DNA from: Anaerolineae bacterium
GTDB lineage: Bacteria; Chloroflexota; Anaerolineae; 4572-78; J111
Direction: 5' to 3'
Length of the DNA: 64,000 nt
Assembly (NCBI GenBank): GCA_022071955.1
Contig: JAJVIM010000032.1
Coordinates: 1 to 64,000 of the forward strand
The position numbers and the translations under genes are program-made. A model generated the notes under the pieces. That model was given only the letters and a program-made list of their open reading frames with translations. It made no database searches and was not told the origin of the DNA. This document shows positions 24,976-33,627 of this stretch, one piece after another. Positions within the stretch are counted from its first letter, which is position 1. Each line of letters begins with the position of its first letter.

Positions 24976-25923
24976 TTGTCTGCAAACGTTGTATTTATGG
25001 GTACCCCGGAATTTGCCGTCCCTTCGCTTGAGGCGCTGATTGCCGGCCCCTTTTCCGTGGTGGCTGTGGTCACCCAGCCCGACCGGCCCAGCGGTCGGGG
25101 TAAAAAACTGACCCCGCCGCCGGTTAAACTGGTGGCGCAGGCAGCCGGAATACCGGTTCTCCAGCCAAAATCGTTGCGCAAGGCCGATGCCTTTGAATCG
25201 CTGGCGGCTTTCCGGCCGGATGTGATTGTGGTGGCGGCCTTTGGCCAGATTTTGCGGCCCAACGTGCTCCAACTGCCGCCGCACGGCTGCATCAATGTTC
25301 ACGCCTCGCTGCTGCCACGCTGGCGTGGCGCTGCCCCGATCAATGCCGCCATCCGCGCCGGCGACGCCGAAACGGGCGTAACCATTATGAAAATGGATGA
25401 AGGGCTGGATACCGGCCCCATGCTGGCCAAACGCGCTGTGCCGATCACGCCGCAGCACACCGCCGGTTCGCTCACCGCCGAACTGGCGTGGGTGGGCGGC
25501 GAGTTGTTGGTTGAAACATTGTCGGCCTGGCTGGCAGGCCGGCTTCAACCTCAGCCCCAAAACGATAGCCAGGCCACGTTTGCGCCCCGGCTCAATAAAG
25601 AAGAAGGTAACATCGACTGGAGTCTCGCCGCTGTGGACATTGAATGGCTGGTCAGAGCGTTTGACCCCTGGCCGGGTACTTTTACCTTTGGCCCGCGCGG
25701 GCAGCTCAAAATTTTGGCCGTCGAGGTGGTTTCACTGCCGGATCTGCCAGCCCATCCGCCGGGCACGCTGTTCAAACACCACAAAATGCCGCTGGTTGCC
25801 ACCGGCAACGGCGCGGTACGGCTGCAGTTGGTTCAACCGGCCGGCAAAAAAGCTATGTCCGCCGAGGCCATGCTCAACGGCATGCCGGATCTGTGGGGCG
25901 CGCAACTGGGAGAAGCCGCCTGA
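24976..25923 (+). CDS. fmt: Methionyl-tRNA formyltransferase
   Basis: This 315-residue enzyme formylates initiator Met-tRNA using 10-formyl-tetrahydrofolate. The N-terminus reads SANVVFMGTPEFAVPSL. The catalytic motif NVHASLLPRWRGAAPI (Asn/His) lies near residue 105 and the essential Asp in DEGLDTG near 140. The C-terminal OB-like tRNA-binding domain follows. A TTG start at 24976 was preferred because GAGGGAG lies 6 bp before it. The TTG at 24961 has none. The stop overlaps the sensor kinase start (TGATG). Confidence 0.94.
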   Translation: MSANVVFMGTPEFAVPSLEALIAGPFSVVAVVTQPDRPSGRGKKLTPPPVKLVAQAAGIPVLQPKSLRKADAFESLAAFRPDVIVVAAFGQILRPNVLQLPPHGCINVHASLLPRWRGAAPINAAIRAGDAETGVTIMKMDEGLDTGPMLAKRAVPITPQHTAGSLTAELAWVGGELLVETLSAWLAGRLQPQPQNDSQATFAPRLNKEEGNIDWSLAAVDIEWLVRAFDPWPGTFTFGPRGQLKILAVEVVSLPDLPAHPPGTLFKHHKMPLVATGNGAVRLQLVQPAGKKAMSAEAMLNGMPDLWGAQLGEAA

Positions 25924-27476
25924 TGCCGTCCAACCGTTTCATTGATCGCTTAAACCTGACCGACTCCGAAAAGGCGTTTCTGTATGTGGTTGAGCAGCAA
26001 ATGAGCATTGTAGCCGATCTCAGCCGGGCCGATCTTTTGCTGTATGCCCGCAAAAATCCACACAATTTCGTTGTGATTTCGCACGCGCAACCCCACTCGC
26101 TGGCCCACGTGTACAACCAGGGGCGCGCCGGCCGGGTGGTGGCCGCAGACATTCGGCCGGAAATCCAGGAAACGCTGCTTATTGGCAGCAGCCATACCGG
26201 CCAGCGCAGCGTTATTACCGAAGGCGCGCCGGTTGTTCGGGAAACGCTGCCGGTTTATTTTCCGCCGCTGCACAACCCGGATTTTGCCGGCGAGCGAACA
26301 AGCCCGCGCGTGATCGCCGCGCTGGTAATTGTTACCAACCTGATTGAGCACGAGCGCCATAAATTCCGCAGCGAACTTTATCGCAATGAGCTAAAAAAAC
26401 TCCAGGCCATGCTGCTGAACGGCATCATCAAAGGCGCCGAAAATTTGTCGGCATTTGGGGAGCAGGATGGCATAATTTTTACCGATACCGCCGGGATTAT
26501 CCGTTACGCCAGCGGCATTGCCGCCAACCTGTACCGGCGGGTGGGCTACATTGATACGCTGGTTGGCCGTCCCTTAAAAGATTTGGATACGCAGGATGAA
26601 GAATTGCGCCGCGATGTGCTGATGGCCGGTCACTGCCTGGAACGCGAGTCGCAGGAGTCTGATCGCTACTGGGTGCGCAAAGCGATTCCGGTTACAAACT
26701 TTGCCCCCCGCCACTGGCCGTTGTGGCGGCGGCTGCGCCACTTTGGCAAGCCCCACGACAGCGGCGTGTTGATCATTATTCACGACGATACGGAAATTCG
26801 CCGGCAGGACGAAGAAATCCGCATCAAAAATGCCATGCTACAGGAGGTGCACCATCGGGTAAAAAACAACCTGCAAACTATCGCCGGACTGCTGCGCATG
26901 CAAATTCGGCGGGTTAAATCCGACGAAGCCAAACAGGCCCTCGATGAAGCCCTCAACCGGATTCTGAGCGTGGCCGTTATCCACGAATTCCTGTCGAGCG
27001 GCGGCTCCACCATTATCAACATTAAAGAAGTGTGCGGCCGGATCATCAACCAGTTTCAAATGGGCATGCTCAACCCGGAACAACAAATTCGCATTGAACT
27101 GGTTGCGGAGTCTATTTTTTTGCCGGCCCGGCAGGCTACCGCCTGCTCGCTGATTATCAACGAACTGCTGCAAAATTCGGTGGAGCACGGCTTTGAAACC
27201 AAAAATCAAGGGGTCATTCAGGTAAATTTGGCGGATAACGGCGATGAGGTTATGATTACGGTAGCCGATGATGGCGATGGCGTCCCCGAAGATTTCCGGC
27301 TGGAACAATCTACCAGCCTGGGCCTACAAATTATAAAAACACTGGTTGAAAGCGATCTCAAAGGCCATATTCATTTGAGCAGCAGCCCCGATAAGGGCGG
27401 CCTGGCCGTTGAGATTGTATTCCCCAAAATTACATTTGAAGGTGAAGAAGGATGGAAAGAACACGTATCATTATAG
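25923..27476 (+). CDS. PdtaS-like sensor histidine kinase (HisKA_2)
   Basis: This 517-residue cytosolic kinase starts with the N-terminal GAF-like domain of PdtaS-type kinases (about 1-150, LTDSEKAFLYVVEQQMS). A PAS-like domain (about 170-290) and a HisKA_2 dimerisation domain with the phosphoacceptor in EVHHRVKNNLQTI near residue 313 follow. The HATPase_c domain has NELLQNSVEHGF and DDGDGVPE. No transmembrane segment is seen. The start overlaps the fmt stop. The 3' end overlaps the ANTAR response regulator by 25 bp, so they form a pair. In actinobacteria such pairs control RNA-level antitermination. Confidence 0.92.
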   Translation: MPSNRFIDRLNLTDSEKAFLYVVEQQMSIVADLSRADLLLYARKNPHNFVVISHAQPHSLAHVYNQGRAGRVVAADIRPEIQETLLIGSSHTGQRSVITEGAPVVRETLPVYFPPLHNPDFAGERTSPRVIAALVIVTNLIEHERHKFRSELYRNELKKLQAMLLNGIIKGAENLSAFGEQDGIIFTDTAGIIRYASGIAANLYRRVGYIDTLVGRPLKDLDTQDEELRRDVLMAGHCLERESQESDRYWVRKAIPVTNFAPRHWPLWRRLRHFGKPHDSGVLIIIHDDTEIRRQDEEIRIKNAMLQEVHHRVKNNLQTIAGLLRMQIRRVKSDEAKQALDEALNRILSVAVIHEFLSSGGSTIINIKEVCGRIINQFQMGMLNPEQQIRIELVAESIFLPARQATACSLIINELLQNSVEHGFETKNQGVIQVNLADNGDEVMITVADDGDGVPEDFRLEQSTSLGLQIIKTLVESDLKGHIHLSSSPDKGGLAVEIVFPKITFEGEEGWKEHVSL

Positions 27477-28033
27477 CTGATGATGAGTCTATTGTCCGGG
27501 CCGACCTCAAAGAGATGCTCACTAACCTGGGCTATCTGGTGGTGGGTGATGTTGGCGATGGGCAGAGCGCGGTCAACCTGGCCCGCGAACTGAAACCCGA
27601 CGTTGTGCTGATGGACATCCGCATGCCCAACCTCGATGGCATTGAAGCCGCCAAAATCCTCACCGAGGAACAAATTGCGCCGGTGGTGTTGCTCACGGCC
27701 TACGGCCAAAAAGAACTCATCGACCGGGCCAAAGAGGCCGGTGTGGTGGGCTATCTGGTTAAACCCTTCCGCGAAACCGACCTGCTGCCCGCTATCGAAG
27801 TGGCGCTGTCGCGCTTTAAAGAATTCCAGTCGGTGCGGCAGGAAGTGGCCGATCTGCAAAATGCGCTGGAAACGCGCAAACTGGTTGAGCGCGCCAAAGG
27901 CATTTTGATGGATTCGCAGGGTATCGAAGAAAACGAAGCCTTCCGCAAAATCCAGAAAATGAGCATGAACACACGCAAGCCGATGAAAGAAGTGGCCGAA
28001 GCCATCATTCTGGCGCACGAAGCCGCCAGTTAA
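27452..28033 (+). CDS. PdtaR-like response regulator with ANTAR domain
   Basis: This 193-residue protein has a receiver domain (about 1-120). The acidic pocket is IIADDES, the phosphoacceptor Asp is in VVLMDIRMP near residue 54, and the conserved Lys is in YLVKPF. An ANTAR domain follows (about 130-190, LVERAKGILMDSQGIEENEA), which binds paired hairpins in nascent RNA and prevents termination. It therefore probably acts on transcription termination and not on promoters. The glpF leader terminator in this window is a possible but unproven target. It overlaps the sensor gene. Confidence 0.93.
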   Translation: MERTRIIIADDESIVRADLKEMLTNLGYLVVGDVGDGQSAVNLARELKPDVVLMDIRMPNLDGIEAAKILTEEQIAPVVLLTAYGQKELIDRAKEAGVVGYLVKPFRETDLLPAIEVALSRFKEFQSVRQEVADLQNALETRKLVERAKGILMDSQGIEENEAFRKIQKMSMNTRKPMKEVAEAIILAHEAAS

Positions 28034-28039
28034 TTCAAT

Positions 28040-29788
28040 ATGGCAAATTTGCGTATCGCGCTGGCCCAGATCAATGTAACTGTTGGCGACATTGCGGGCA
28101 ACGCGGCCAAAATAAAAGAATATCTCAACCGGGCCAGGGAACAGCACGCTGATATTGTGCTGTTCCCCGAGCTGACTCTGGCCGGCTATCCGCCGGAGGA
28201 TTTGCTGCTCAAGCCCGGTTTTGCCGCAGCTAACCGGCAGGCCCTGCACGAGCTGCTGCCCCACACCCACAACCTCACCGCGGTTGTGGGTTTTGTTGAT
28301 CGCGGCGATGACCTGTTTAACGCGGCGGCGGTGCTGCACAACGGCCAACTGGCCGGCATTTACCACAAAAACCTGCTGCCCAACTACGCCGTGTTTGACG
28401 AAGACCGCTATTTTGGCGCGGGCGACACCCCGATTCTGTTCTCGTTTCACAGCCCGGGCGGCGAGCGGCAGGCCTCGTTTGGCGTGAGCGTCTGCGAGGA
28501 CATCTGGTACCCGGCCGGCCCGCCGGAAGCGCAGGCTGCCGCCGGGGCGGAACTGCTGCTCAATATTTCGGCCTCACCCTACCAGAGCGGCAAAATTGCC
28601 AGCCGCGAGCGGATGCTGGCCACCCGCGCCGCCGATAACGTGGCGATTGTGGCGTTTTGTAATCTGGTGGGCGGGCAGGACGAATTAATTTTTGATGGCA
28701 GCAGCCTGATTATCGATGAGCGCGGCAACGTGCTGGCCCGCGGCAAATCGTTTGCCGAAGATTTTGTGCTGGCCGACCTCAACGTGGGCAACGTCTTTCG
28801 GCAACGCCTGCGCGACCCGCGCCGCCGCAAAGATTCGCTCACCCAAATTTACGCCGATGCCTTTGAGCGGGTGCAGCTTACCCCGGTGGATTATCCGCTT
28901 CCCCGGCCGGCGTTGCCCAAAACGCCGCCGGCTCCGCGGCTCGAACCGCTGGCAGAGGTGTACCAGGCACTGGTGCTGGCCACCGGCGATTACGTGCGCA
29001 AAAACGGCTTCAAACAGGTGGCCATTGGCCTGTCCGGCGGCATCGACAGCTCGCTGGTGGCGGCCATCGCCGCCGACGCGCTGGGGCCGGAAAATGTGGT
29101 CGGCGTGTCGATGCCGTCGCGCTACTCCAGCGATCACTCCAAAAGTGACGCGCAGGAATTGGCCGAGCGGCTGGGTATTCGCTATCAGACCATCGCTATT
29201 GAACCGGCCTATCAGGCTTATCTCGATATGCTGGCCGGCGCGTTTGCCGGCACGTCGCCCGGCGTGGCCGAAGAAAACCTGCAAAGCCGGGCGCGCGGCA
29301 ACGTGCTGATGGCGCTCAGCAACAAATTTGGCTGGCTGGTGCTGACCACCGGCAACAAAAGCGAAATGGCCGTGGGCTACGCCACCATTTACGGCGACAT
29401 GGCCGGTGGTTTTGCGGTAATCAAAGATGTGCCCAAAACACTGGTTTACAACTTGTGCCGCCACCGCAACCAGACTCGCGGCGAGGCTATCCCTCAAAAC
29501 GTGCTCGATAAACCGCCCTCGGCGGAGCTGCGGCCGGACCAAAAAGACACCGACTCGCTGCCGGAGTACGATATTCTCGATGCGATTTTGGCGGCTTATA
29601 TTGAGGATGAGTACAGCACGGCCGAGATCATTGCGCTGGGGTTTGATGAGGCCACGGTGCGGCGGATCATCCGGCTGGTCGATTTAAACGAGTACAAGCG
29701 GCGGCAGGCTCCGCCCGGCCCCAAAATCACCACCAAATCGTTTGGCAAAGACCGCCGCCTACCGATCACTAACCGCTATCGCGGCTAG
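28040..29788 (+). CDS. nadE: Glutamine-dependent NAD+ synthase
   Basis: This 582-residue enzyme makes NAD from deamido-NAD, ATP and glutamine. The N-terminal nitrilase-like glutaminase domain (about 1-270) has the catalytic triad in FPELTLAGYP (Glu), YHKNLLPNY (Lys) and VSVCEDIWYP (Cys). The C-terminal synthetase domain (about 300-580) has the ATP pyrophosphatase motif LSGGIDSSL. GNKSEMAVGY is also visible. It starts 6 bp after the response regulator, so it probably ends the fmt operon. A repeat element lies between its stop and the convergent transglutaminase gene. Confidence 0.95.
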   Translation: MANLRIALAQINVTVGDIAGNAAKIKEYLNRAREQHADIVLFPELTLAGYPPEDLLLKPGFAAANRQALHELLPHTHNLTAVVGFVDRGDDLFNAAAVLHNGQLAGIYHKNLLPNYAVFDEDRYFGAGDTPILFSFHSPGGERQASFGVSVCEDIWYPAGPPEAQAAAGAELLLNISASPYQSGKIASRERMLATRAADNVAIVAFCNLVGGQDELIFDGSSLIIDERGNVLARGKSFAEDFVLADLNVGNVFRQRLRDPRRRKDSLTQIYADAFERVQLTPVDYPLPRPALPKTPPAPRLEPLAEVYQALVLATGDYVRKNGFKQVAIGLSGGIDSSLVAAIAADALGPENVVGVSMPSRYSSDHSKSDAQELAERLGIRYQTIAIEPAYQAYLDMLAGAFAGTSPGVAEENLQSRARGNVLMALSNKFGWLVLTTGNKSEMAVGYATIYGDMAGGFAVIKDVPKTLVYNLCRHRNQTRGEAIPQNVLDKPPSAELRPDQKDTDSLPEYDILDAILAAYIEDEYSTAEIIALGFDEATVRRIIRLVDLNEYKRRQAPPGPKITTKSFGKDRRLPITNRYRG

Positions 29789-29823
29789 ATTTGATTTCTG
29801 GCTGCCATATCTTCCCCAGATCA

Positions 29824-29962
29824 ACCCCCACCCCCTGCCCCCGCCCCCAAGCTTGGGGGCGGGGAAATTAATTGCGGTGTTGCGGGCAGCGAAGCTGCCC
29901 GCAACACCGCCAAAAACTACCTCCCCTCTCCCATTGGGAGAGGGGGTAGGGGGGTGAGGGGC
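29824..29962. repeat. Tripartite hairpin repeat, copy 3
   Basis: The central hairpin is at 29874-29910 with a perfect 17-bp stem (GCGGTGTTGCGGGCAGC and complement) and loop GAA. It is flanked by GCCCCCAAGCTTGGGGGC on one side and CTCTCCCATTGGGAGAG on the other. It lies between the convergent nadE and transglutaminase stops. Confidence 0.85.
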
Positions 29963-29968
29963 AAACTG

Positions 29969-32251
29969 CTATTTAAGCCCCCGGTTTTTTTGTGCCGGGG
30001 GCAACTCAGCTTTGAGCCGGTTGGCCGCCGACTCGGCGGCGGCGGCCTGCGCGATATTGGGAGCGACGGGCCGGTAGGCAGCCAGTTCGGTCAGCTCGGT
30101 CAGTTCGGCCAGCGCCGGCAAGTGGCCCACACTGGCGGCGTATTCGGCGGCGGTTTCTCCCGGCCGGCGCGCCCGGTATTTTTGACCGCGCAGAATTCGG
30201 CCGGCCTGCCGGTACGCCTGCAAAATACGGCGGCGGGTTTCATCGGCGGGCGGCGGGCTGTAGCGAAGACCCATTTTGGGCCAGGTAAAATTCAACCGTC
30301 GCGCCAGAGTCCACAGCAGCCAGACCAGCCCCACCAACAGCGTCGCGCCCACTAAAAACGGGGCAAAAAAAACGATGCCGCTGGCCGCGCCGGAAGCGAT
30401 GGCGCTGACCGGGATTTGCAGGCCGGTGAGCTGGTTAAATAACTGGCCGTTGTTGGCAAACAGCCAGTTTTGAGCCGGCGTGGGGTAGGGCTGCGACGTC
30501 CAGCCGGGGGTGGGGTCAAACGGCACCCAGCCCTGCCCCGGAAAATAAACCTCAACCCACGAATGGGCGTCACTGTAGCGCACCTCGTAATAGCCGGTAA
30601 CCGGATTGTGCGTGCCCGCGCCGTAACCGGCGGCCAACCGGGCCGGTATCCCCAGCGAGCGGGCCAGCACCACCAGCGACGTGGCGTACTGTTCGCACAC
30701 ACCCTCTTTGTCCACAAATAAAAACTGATCAACAACTTCCGCGCCGGGCGGGTGGGGTGGCGGGTAAAAATTGTACGGGTATTCGCTGCGCAGGTAGTTG
30801 GTGAGCGCCGTTACCTGGTCAAACACATTGTCGTGCGGGGCGGCCAGTTGGCGAGCCAGCGCCCGGGTGCGCTCGGAGATGGTGGGCGGCAGTTGCAGGT
30901 AGCGGGCGGTAATGTTGGGCGGATAAACCGAGGTATCGACCCGGCGCAGCACGGCCGGGTCAAATTGAGGCCGATAGGAGACCACGCTGTAGGTCATACC
31001 GGCTTGCAACGGTTGCGGCAGGCGGAGGCCATCGCCGCTGTCCAGCGACAGGGTTTCGGTGGACAGAAAAATTTCGGCGGGGCGATAGGCGGCAAAAATA
31101 AGGTTGGGCTGCTGCCGGACAATGTTGAACGTTTGCACAATTTGCTGGTCGCTCTGCCAGCTTTGCACGGGCGCGCGTGAGTCATCGATATTGAGGGTTT
31201 CCTGCAAATGGCGCGGGATACCGGGCGGGTCTTTGATCAGCCGGCTGCCATCGGGTTGGACTTCGGCCTGCATAGTTTGCGCTTCCGGCGAGCCGAGCGG
31301 CGCGGGCAGTTCAAAATACACGCCGCGGTCTCTCAGTTTGGCCAGGGTGGTGTCGCTTTGGCTCCAGCGCGCGCCGTCGTAGGTGTCGTAGCTGTGGCTG
31401 CGCCAGTAGCTGCGGCTGGGGCTGCGGACGTACATCACCAGTTCATTGCTGAGGCCGCCGCGATAGCGCAGGTCAAGGCTGGTGTCAAACCCGTAGTAGT
31501 AGTCGCTGGTGCCGTTGCTCCAGCCGTTGATTTGCACCAGCGGCACGCCGGGGTTGATGATCTCCGCCGAAGTGCCGCCGCTGAGCGGCAGATTGAGCGA
31601 AAAGGGCGGGACGATGGGCCGGTTGGCGTAGCGCGGGGTCAGCAGAAAAACCAGCACCAGTACCAAAAAGGTGATGGCGGCAAAACCGAGACCAAACAGG
31701 GTCAGCGAGCCGGCGGCGGGTTGGCCCGGTGAGGCGGGAGTGACACGAGCATTGCGCCGGCCGGATTCGGCCTCGCCGGCGGCGAAGGCGGCCAGGGCCA
31801 GCCCGACAAACAGCAGCAGGTAAAGGGCCAGCTCGGTGGTGCGGCTGAGGGTGGCGGCCACGTACAAAATGGCCAAACTGTGAATGAGCGTGTTGTACAG
31901 GCTGGTGCGAAAACGGAGATCGAAGCTGGTGATGGCCTGGGCAAAAATGGCAAACTGGGCCTGCGGCACCGTCGCGCCGATAGCCAGGCCGGCAAACAGC
32001 CAGCACAAGGCCAGGTTAACCGCCACAAAGGTTAACAGCCGCACAATCTGCCGCACGCCGTGGCGGCTGTGGTAGCTGGTCCAGTGGCCGGCGGCCATCA
32101 CCAGCGCGGCCAGCAGCACGTGCGGGGTCAGATCGGGCCGGGTACGGGCCAGCGCCAGCAGCGGTACCAGCATGGCGGCAAACACCAACCCGCGCAGCCG
32201 GCGGGAGTGTTCGGGTTCGGTTTGTTTTTTTTGTTTGCGCCAGTTTAGCAT
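29969..32251 (-). CDS. Transglutaminase-like membrane protein (TgpA type)
   Basis: This 760-residue protein has a cluster of hydrophobic segments in the N-terminal quarter (about 20-225), a large extracytoplasmic part, and a transglutaminase core near residue 505-590. A final transmembrane segment (about 640-670) and a cytoplasmic tail follow. The catalytic triad is visible as EGVCEQYAT (Cys), YSDAHSWVEVYF (His) and PFDPTPG (Asp). The protein matches the TgpA/DUF3488 group, which accompanies MoxR and DUF58 genes. Its substrate is unknown. The ATG at 32251 is preceded by AAGG. A longer upstream frame is read-through of repeat copy 4. Confidence 0.9.
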   Translation of the reverse strand: MLNWRKQKKQTEPEHSRRLRGLVFAAMLVPLLALARTRPDLTPHVLLAALVMAAGHWTSYHSRHGVRQIVRLLTFVAVNLALCWLFAGLAIGATVPQAQFAIFAQAITSFDLRFRTSLYNTLIHSLAILYVAATLSRTTELALYLLLFVGLALAAFAAGEAESGRRNARVTPASPGQPAAGSLTLFGLGFAAITFLVLVLVFLLTPRYANRPIVPPFSLNLPLSGGTSAEIINPGVPLVQINGWSNGTSDYYYGFDTSLDLRYRGGLSNELVMYVRSPSRSYWRSHSYDTYDGARWSQSDTTLAKLRDRGVYFELPAPLGSPEAQTMQAEVQPDGSRLIKDPPGIPRHLQETLNIDDSRAPVQSWQSDQQIVQTFNIVRQQPNLIFAAYRPAEIFLSTETLSLDSGDGLRLPQPLQAGMTYSVVSYRPQFDPAVLRRVDTSVYPPNITARYLQLPPTISERTRALARQLAAPHDNVFDQVTALTNYLRSEYPYNFYPPPHPPGAEVVDQFLFVDKEGVCEQYATSLVVLARSLGIPARLAAGYGAGTHNPVTGYYEVRYSDAHSWVEVYFPGQGWVPFDPTPGWTSQPYPTPAQNWLFANNGQLFNQLTGLQIPVSAIASGAASGIVFFAPFLVGATLLVGLVWLLWTLARRLNFTWPKMGLRYSPPPADETRRRILQAYRQAGRILRGQKYRARRPGETAAEYAASVGHLPALAELTELTELAAYRPVAPNIAQAAAAESAANRLKAELPPAQKNRGLK

Positions 32252-32264
32252 CGGTTGCCTTTTG

Positions 32265-32427
32265 GCCCCTCCCCCCAACCCCCTCCCCATAACGGGGAGG
32301 GGGAGAAAGTTTAATGGCGTTGATTGGGGCAGCTTTGCTGCCCCAATCAACGCCTAAATAGTTTCCCCCCTTCTCCCCAGCGGGGACGCAGTGCCCGAAG
32401 GGTAGAAGGGGGTTGGGGGATGAGGGG
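32265..32427. repeat. Tripartite hairpin repeat, copy 4
   Basis: The central hairpin is at 32316-32354 with a perfect 18-bp stem (GGCGTTGATTGGGGCAGC and complement) and loop TTT. The outer C/G-rich modules match copies 1 and 2, including GTGCCCGAAGGGTAGAAG. It lies between the DUF58 stop and the transglutaminase start, inside an operon. Confidence 0.85.
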
Positions 32428-32436
32428 AGAAAAAAC

Positions 32437-33627
32437 TCATATCGCTTGCAGTCCCTCAACCCAATTGTGCGGGCTGACGGTTTTTATTTTGAGTCGCTCG
32501 CTGCCCAGGCCGAGCGCGGTTGCCGGCAGGCTGCCATCCGGGGTGATGAACACAGCCAGCGCGTCGGTGCCGCGATTGCCCAGCGCGGCCAGCTCGCGGA
32601 TAGCGGCGGCTTCCGGCCGGCTGACCAACACCACGGCAAAAGGCACGGGCGACAGTTGGCGCAACACCTGCGCCAGCGGGCGGTCGCCATTATTTTGAAC
32701 GCGGGCCAGGTAGTGCAGTACGCCCCACCAGCTCAGGGCGATGTTGGGCGGCTGCCACTGTTCGCTGTGGCCGGCCAGCCGGAACGGCACGTTGTGGTGG
32801 GTGGCGTAGTAGCCCAGGCTGGCCGCCAACCGGATTGCTGTTTCAAAGGTGGAGTATTTGCCCTCGCCGGCGCTGCCCCCCGCCGATAGATCAAGCACCA
32901 CGGTCAGTGACAGGTGGTCCTGATCGGCAAATTCTTTGACCACCAGCCGGCCGGCGCGAGCCGTGCTGCGCCAGTGAATCTGCCGCAACGAGTCGCCGGT
33001 GCGGTATTCGCGGATGCCGATGACTTCGCTGCTGTGGCCCACGCGCAGGGCGTGGCGGTCGGTGAAACCGCGGTTTTCCAGCAGCCGAAAGCGGTTGAGC
33101 GGGTGGTAACGGGGGTAAACCAGCAGTTCGCCGGGGGCGGCCAGCCGGCGGCGGCTGCGAAACAGGCCCACCGGCCCGTTGGAGGTGAGCGGAACGGGCG
33201 GAAAAGTGTGGATGCCGCGCCGGTCGCAGGTGGTGGCGTACTCCAATTGCGCGGGGCGCCGGCCGTGAAGCAGCGGCACAAAAAACGATTGGCGGCGCTC
33301 GGCGGGCGGGGCAAAGGGGCAGTCATCGACCCCGGCCAGCATAAAGGCCGGGCGCAGGCCGGCCCGGCTCACCGCCAGCGCCACCGTGACCGGATCGTCT
33401 TCAAAAAAATCGGGCGGGCTGAGGTCATCGAGCGGCGGGGTCGCGCCGTGAAAGGTGCGCCGGATAGCAACGCCGCGCAGCACCCCCACCGAAAAAAGCC
33501 ACACCGCCAGCAGCAGCGCCAGCAGCAGATCGACCATAATATAAACCCAGCCGACCTGCGTTTGGTTGGCGACAAAATAGAGCGCCACAGCCAGCAAAAA
33601 AATAACGAGCGCGCGCCGGGTGGGCAT
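32437..33627 (-). CDS. DUF58-domain protein
   Basis: This 396-residue protein has two N-terminal transmembrane segments (about 5-55) and a DUF58 domain with the signature HSSEVIGIREYRTGDSLRQI followed by HWRSTAR near residue 195-220. A VWA-like fold follows (VVLDLSAGG). DUF58 proteins are partners of MoxR ATPases and transglutaminase-like proteins. They are thought to work in envelope or periplasmic protein maturation. The ATG overlaps the TAA of the Lon-like gene (TAATG). Confidence 0.9.
   Translation of the reverse strand: MPTRRALVIFLLAVALYFVANQTQVGWVYIMVDLLLALLLAVWLFSVGVLRGVAIRRTFHGATPPLDDLSPPDFFEDDPVTVALAVSRAGLRPAFMLAGVDDCPFAPPAERRQSFFVPLLHGRRPAQLEYATTCDRRGIHTFPPVPLTSNGPVGLFRSRRRLAAPGELLVYPRYHPLNRFRLLENRGFTDRHALRVGHSSEVIGIREYRTGDSLRQIHWRSTARAGRLVVKEFADQDHLSLTVVLDLSAGGSAGEGKYSTFETAIRLAASLGYYATHHNVPFRLAGHSEQWQPPNIALSWWGVLHYLARVQNNGDRPLAQVLRQLSPVPFAVVLVSRPEAAAIRELAALGNRGTDALAVFITPDGSLPATALGLGSERLKIKTVSPHNWVEGLQAI

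Noticed and set aside
27371..28450. A 359-codon minus-strand frame opposite the response regulator and nadE
   Set aside because: The receiver, ANTAR and nitrilase motifs are all on the plus strand.
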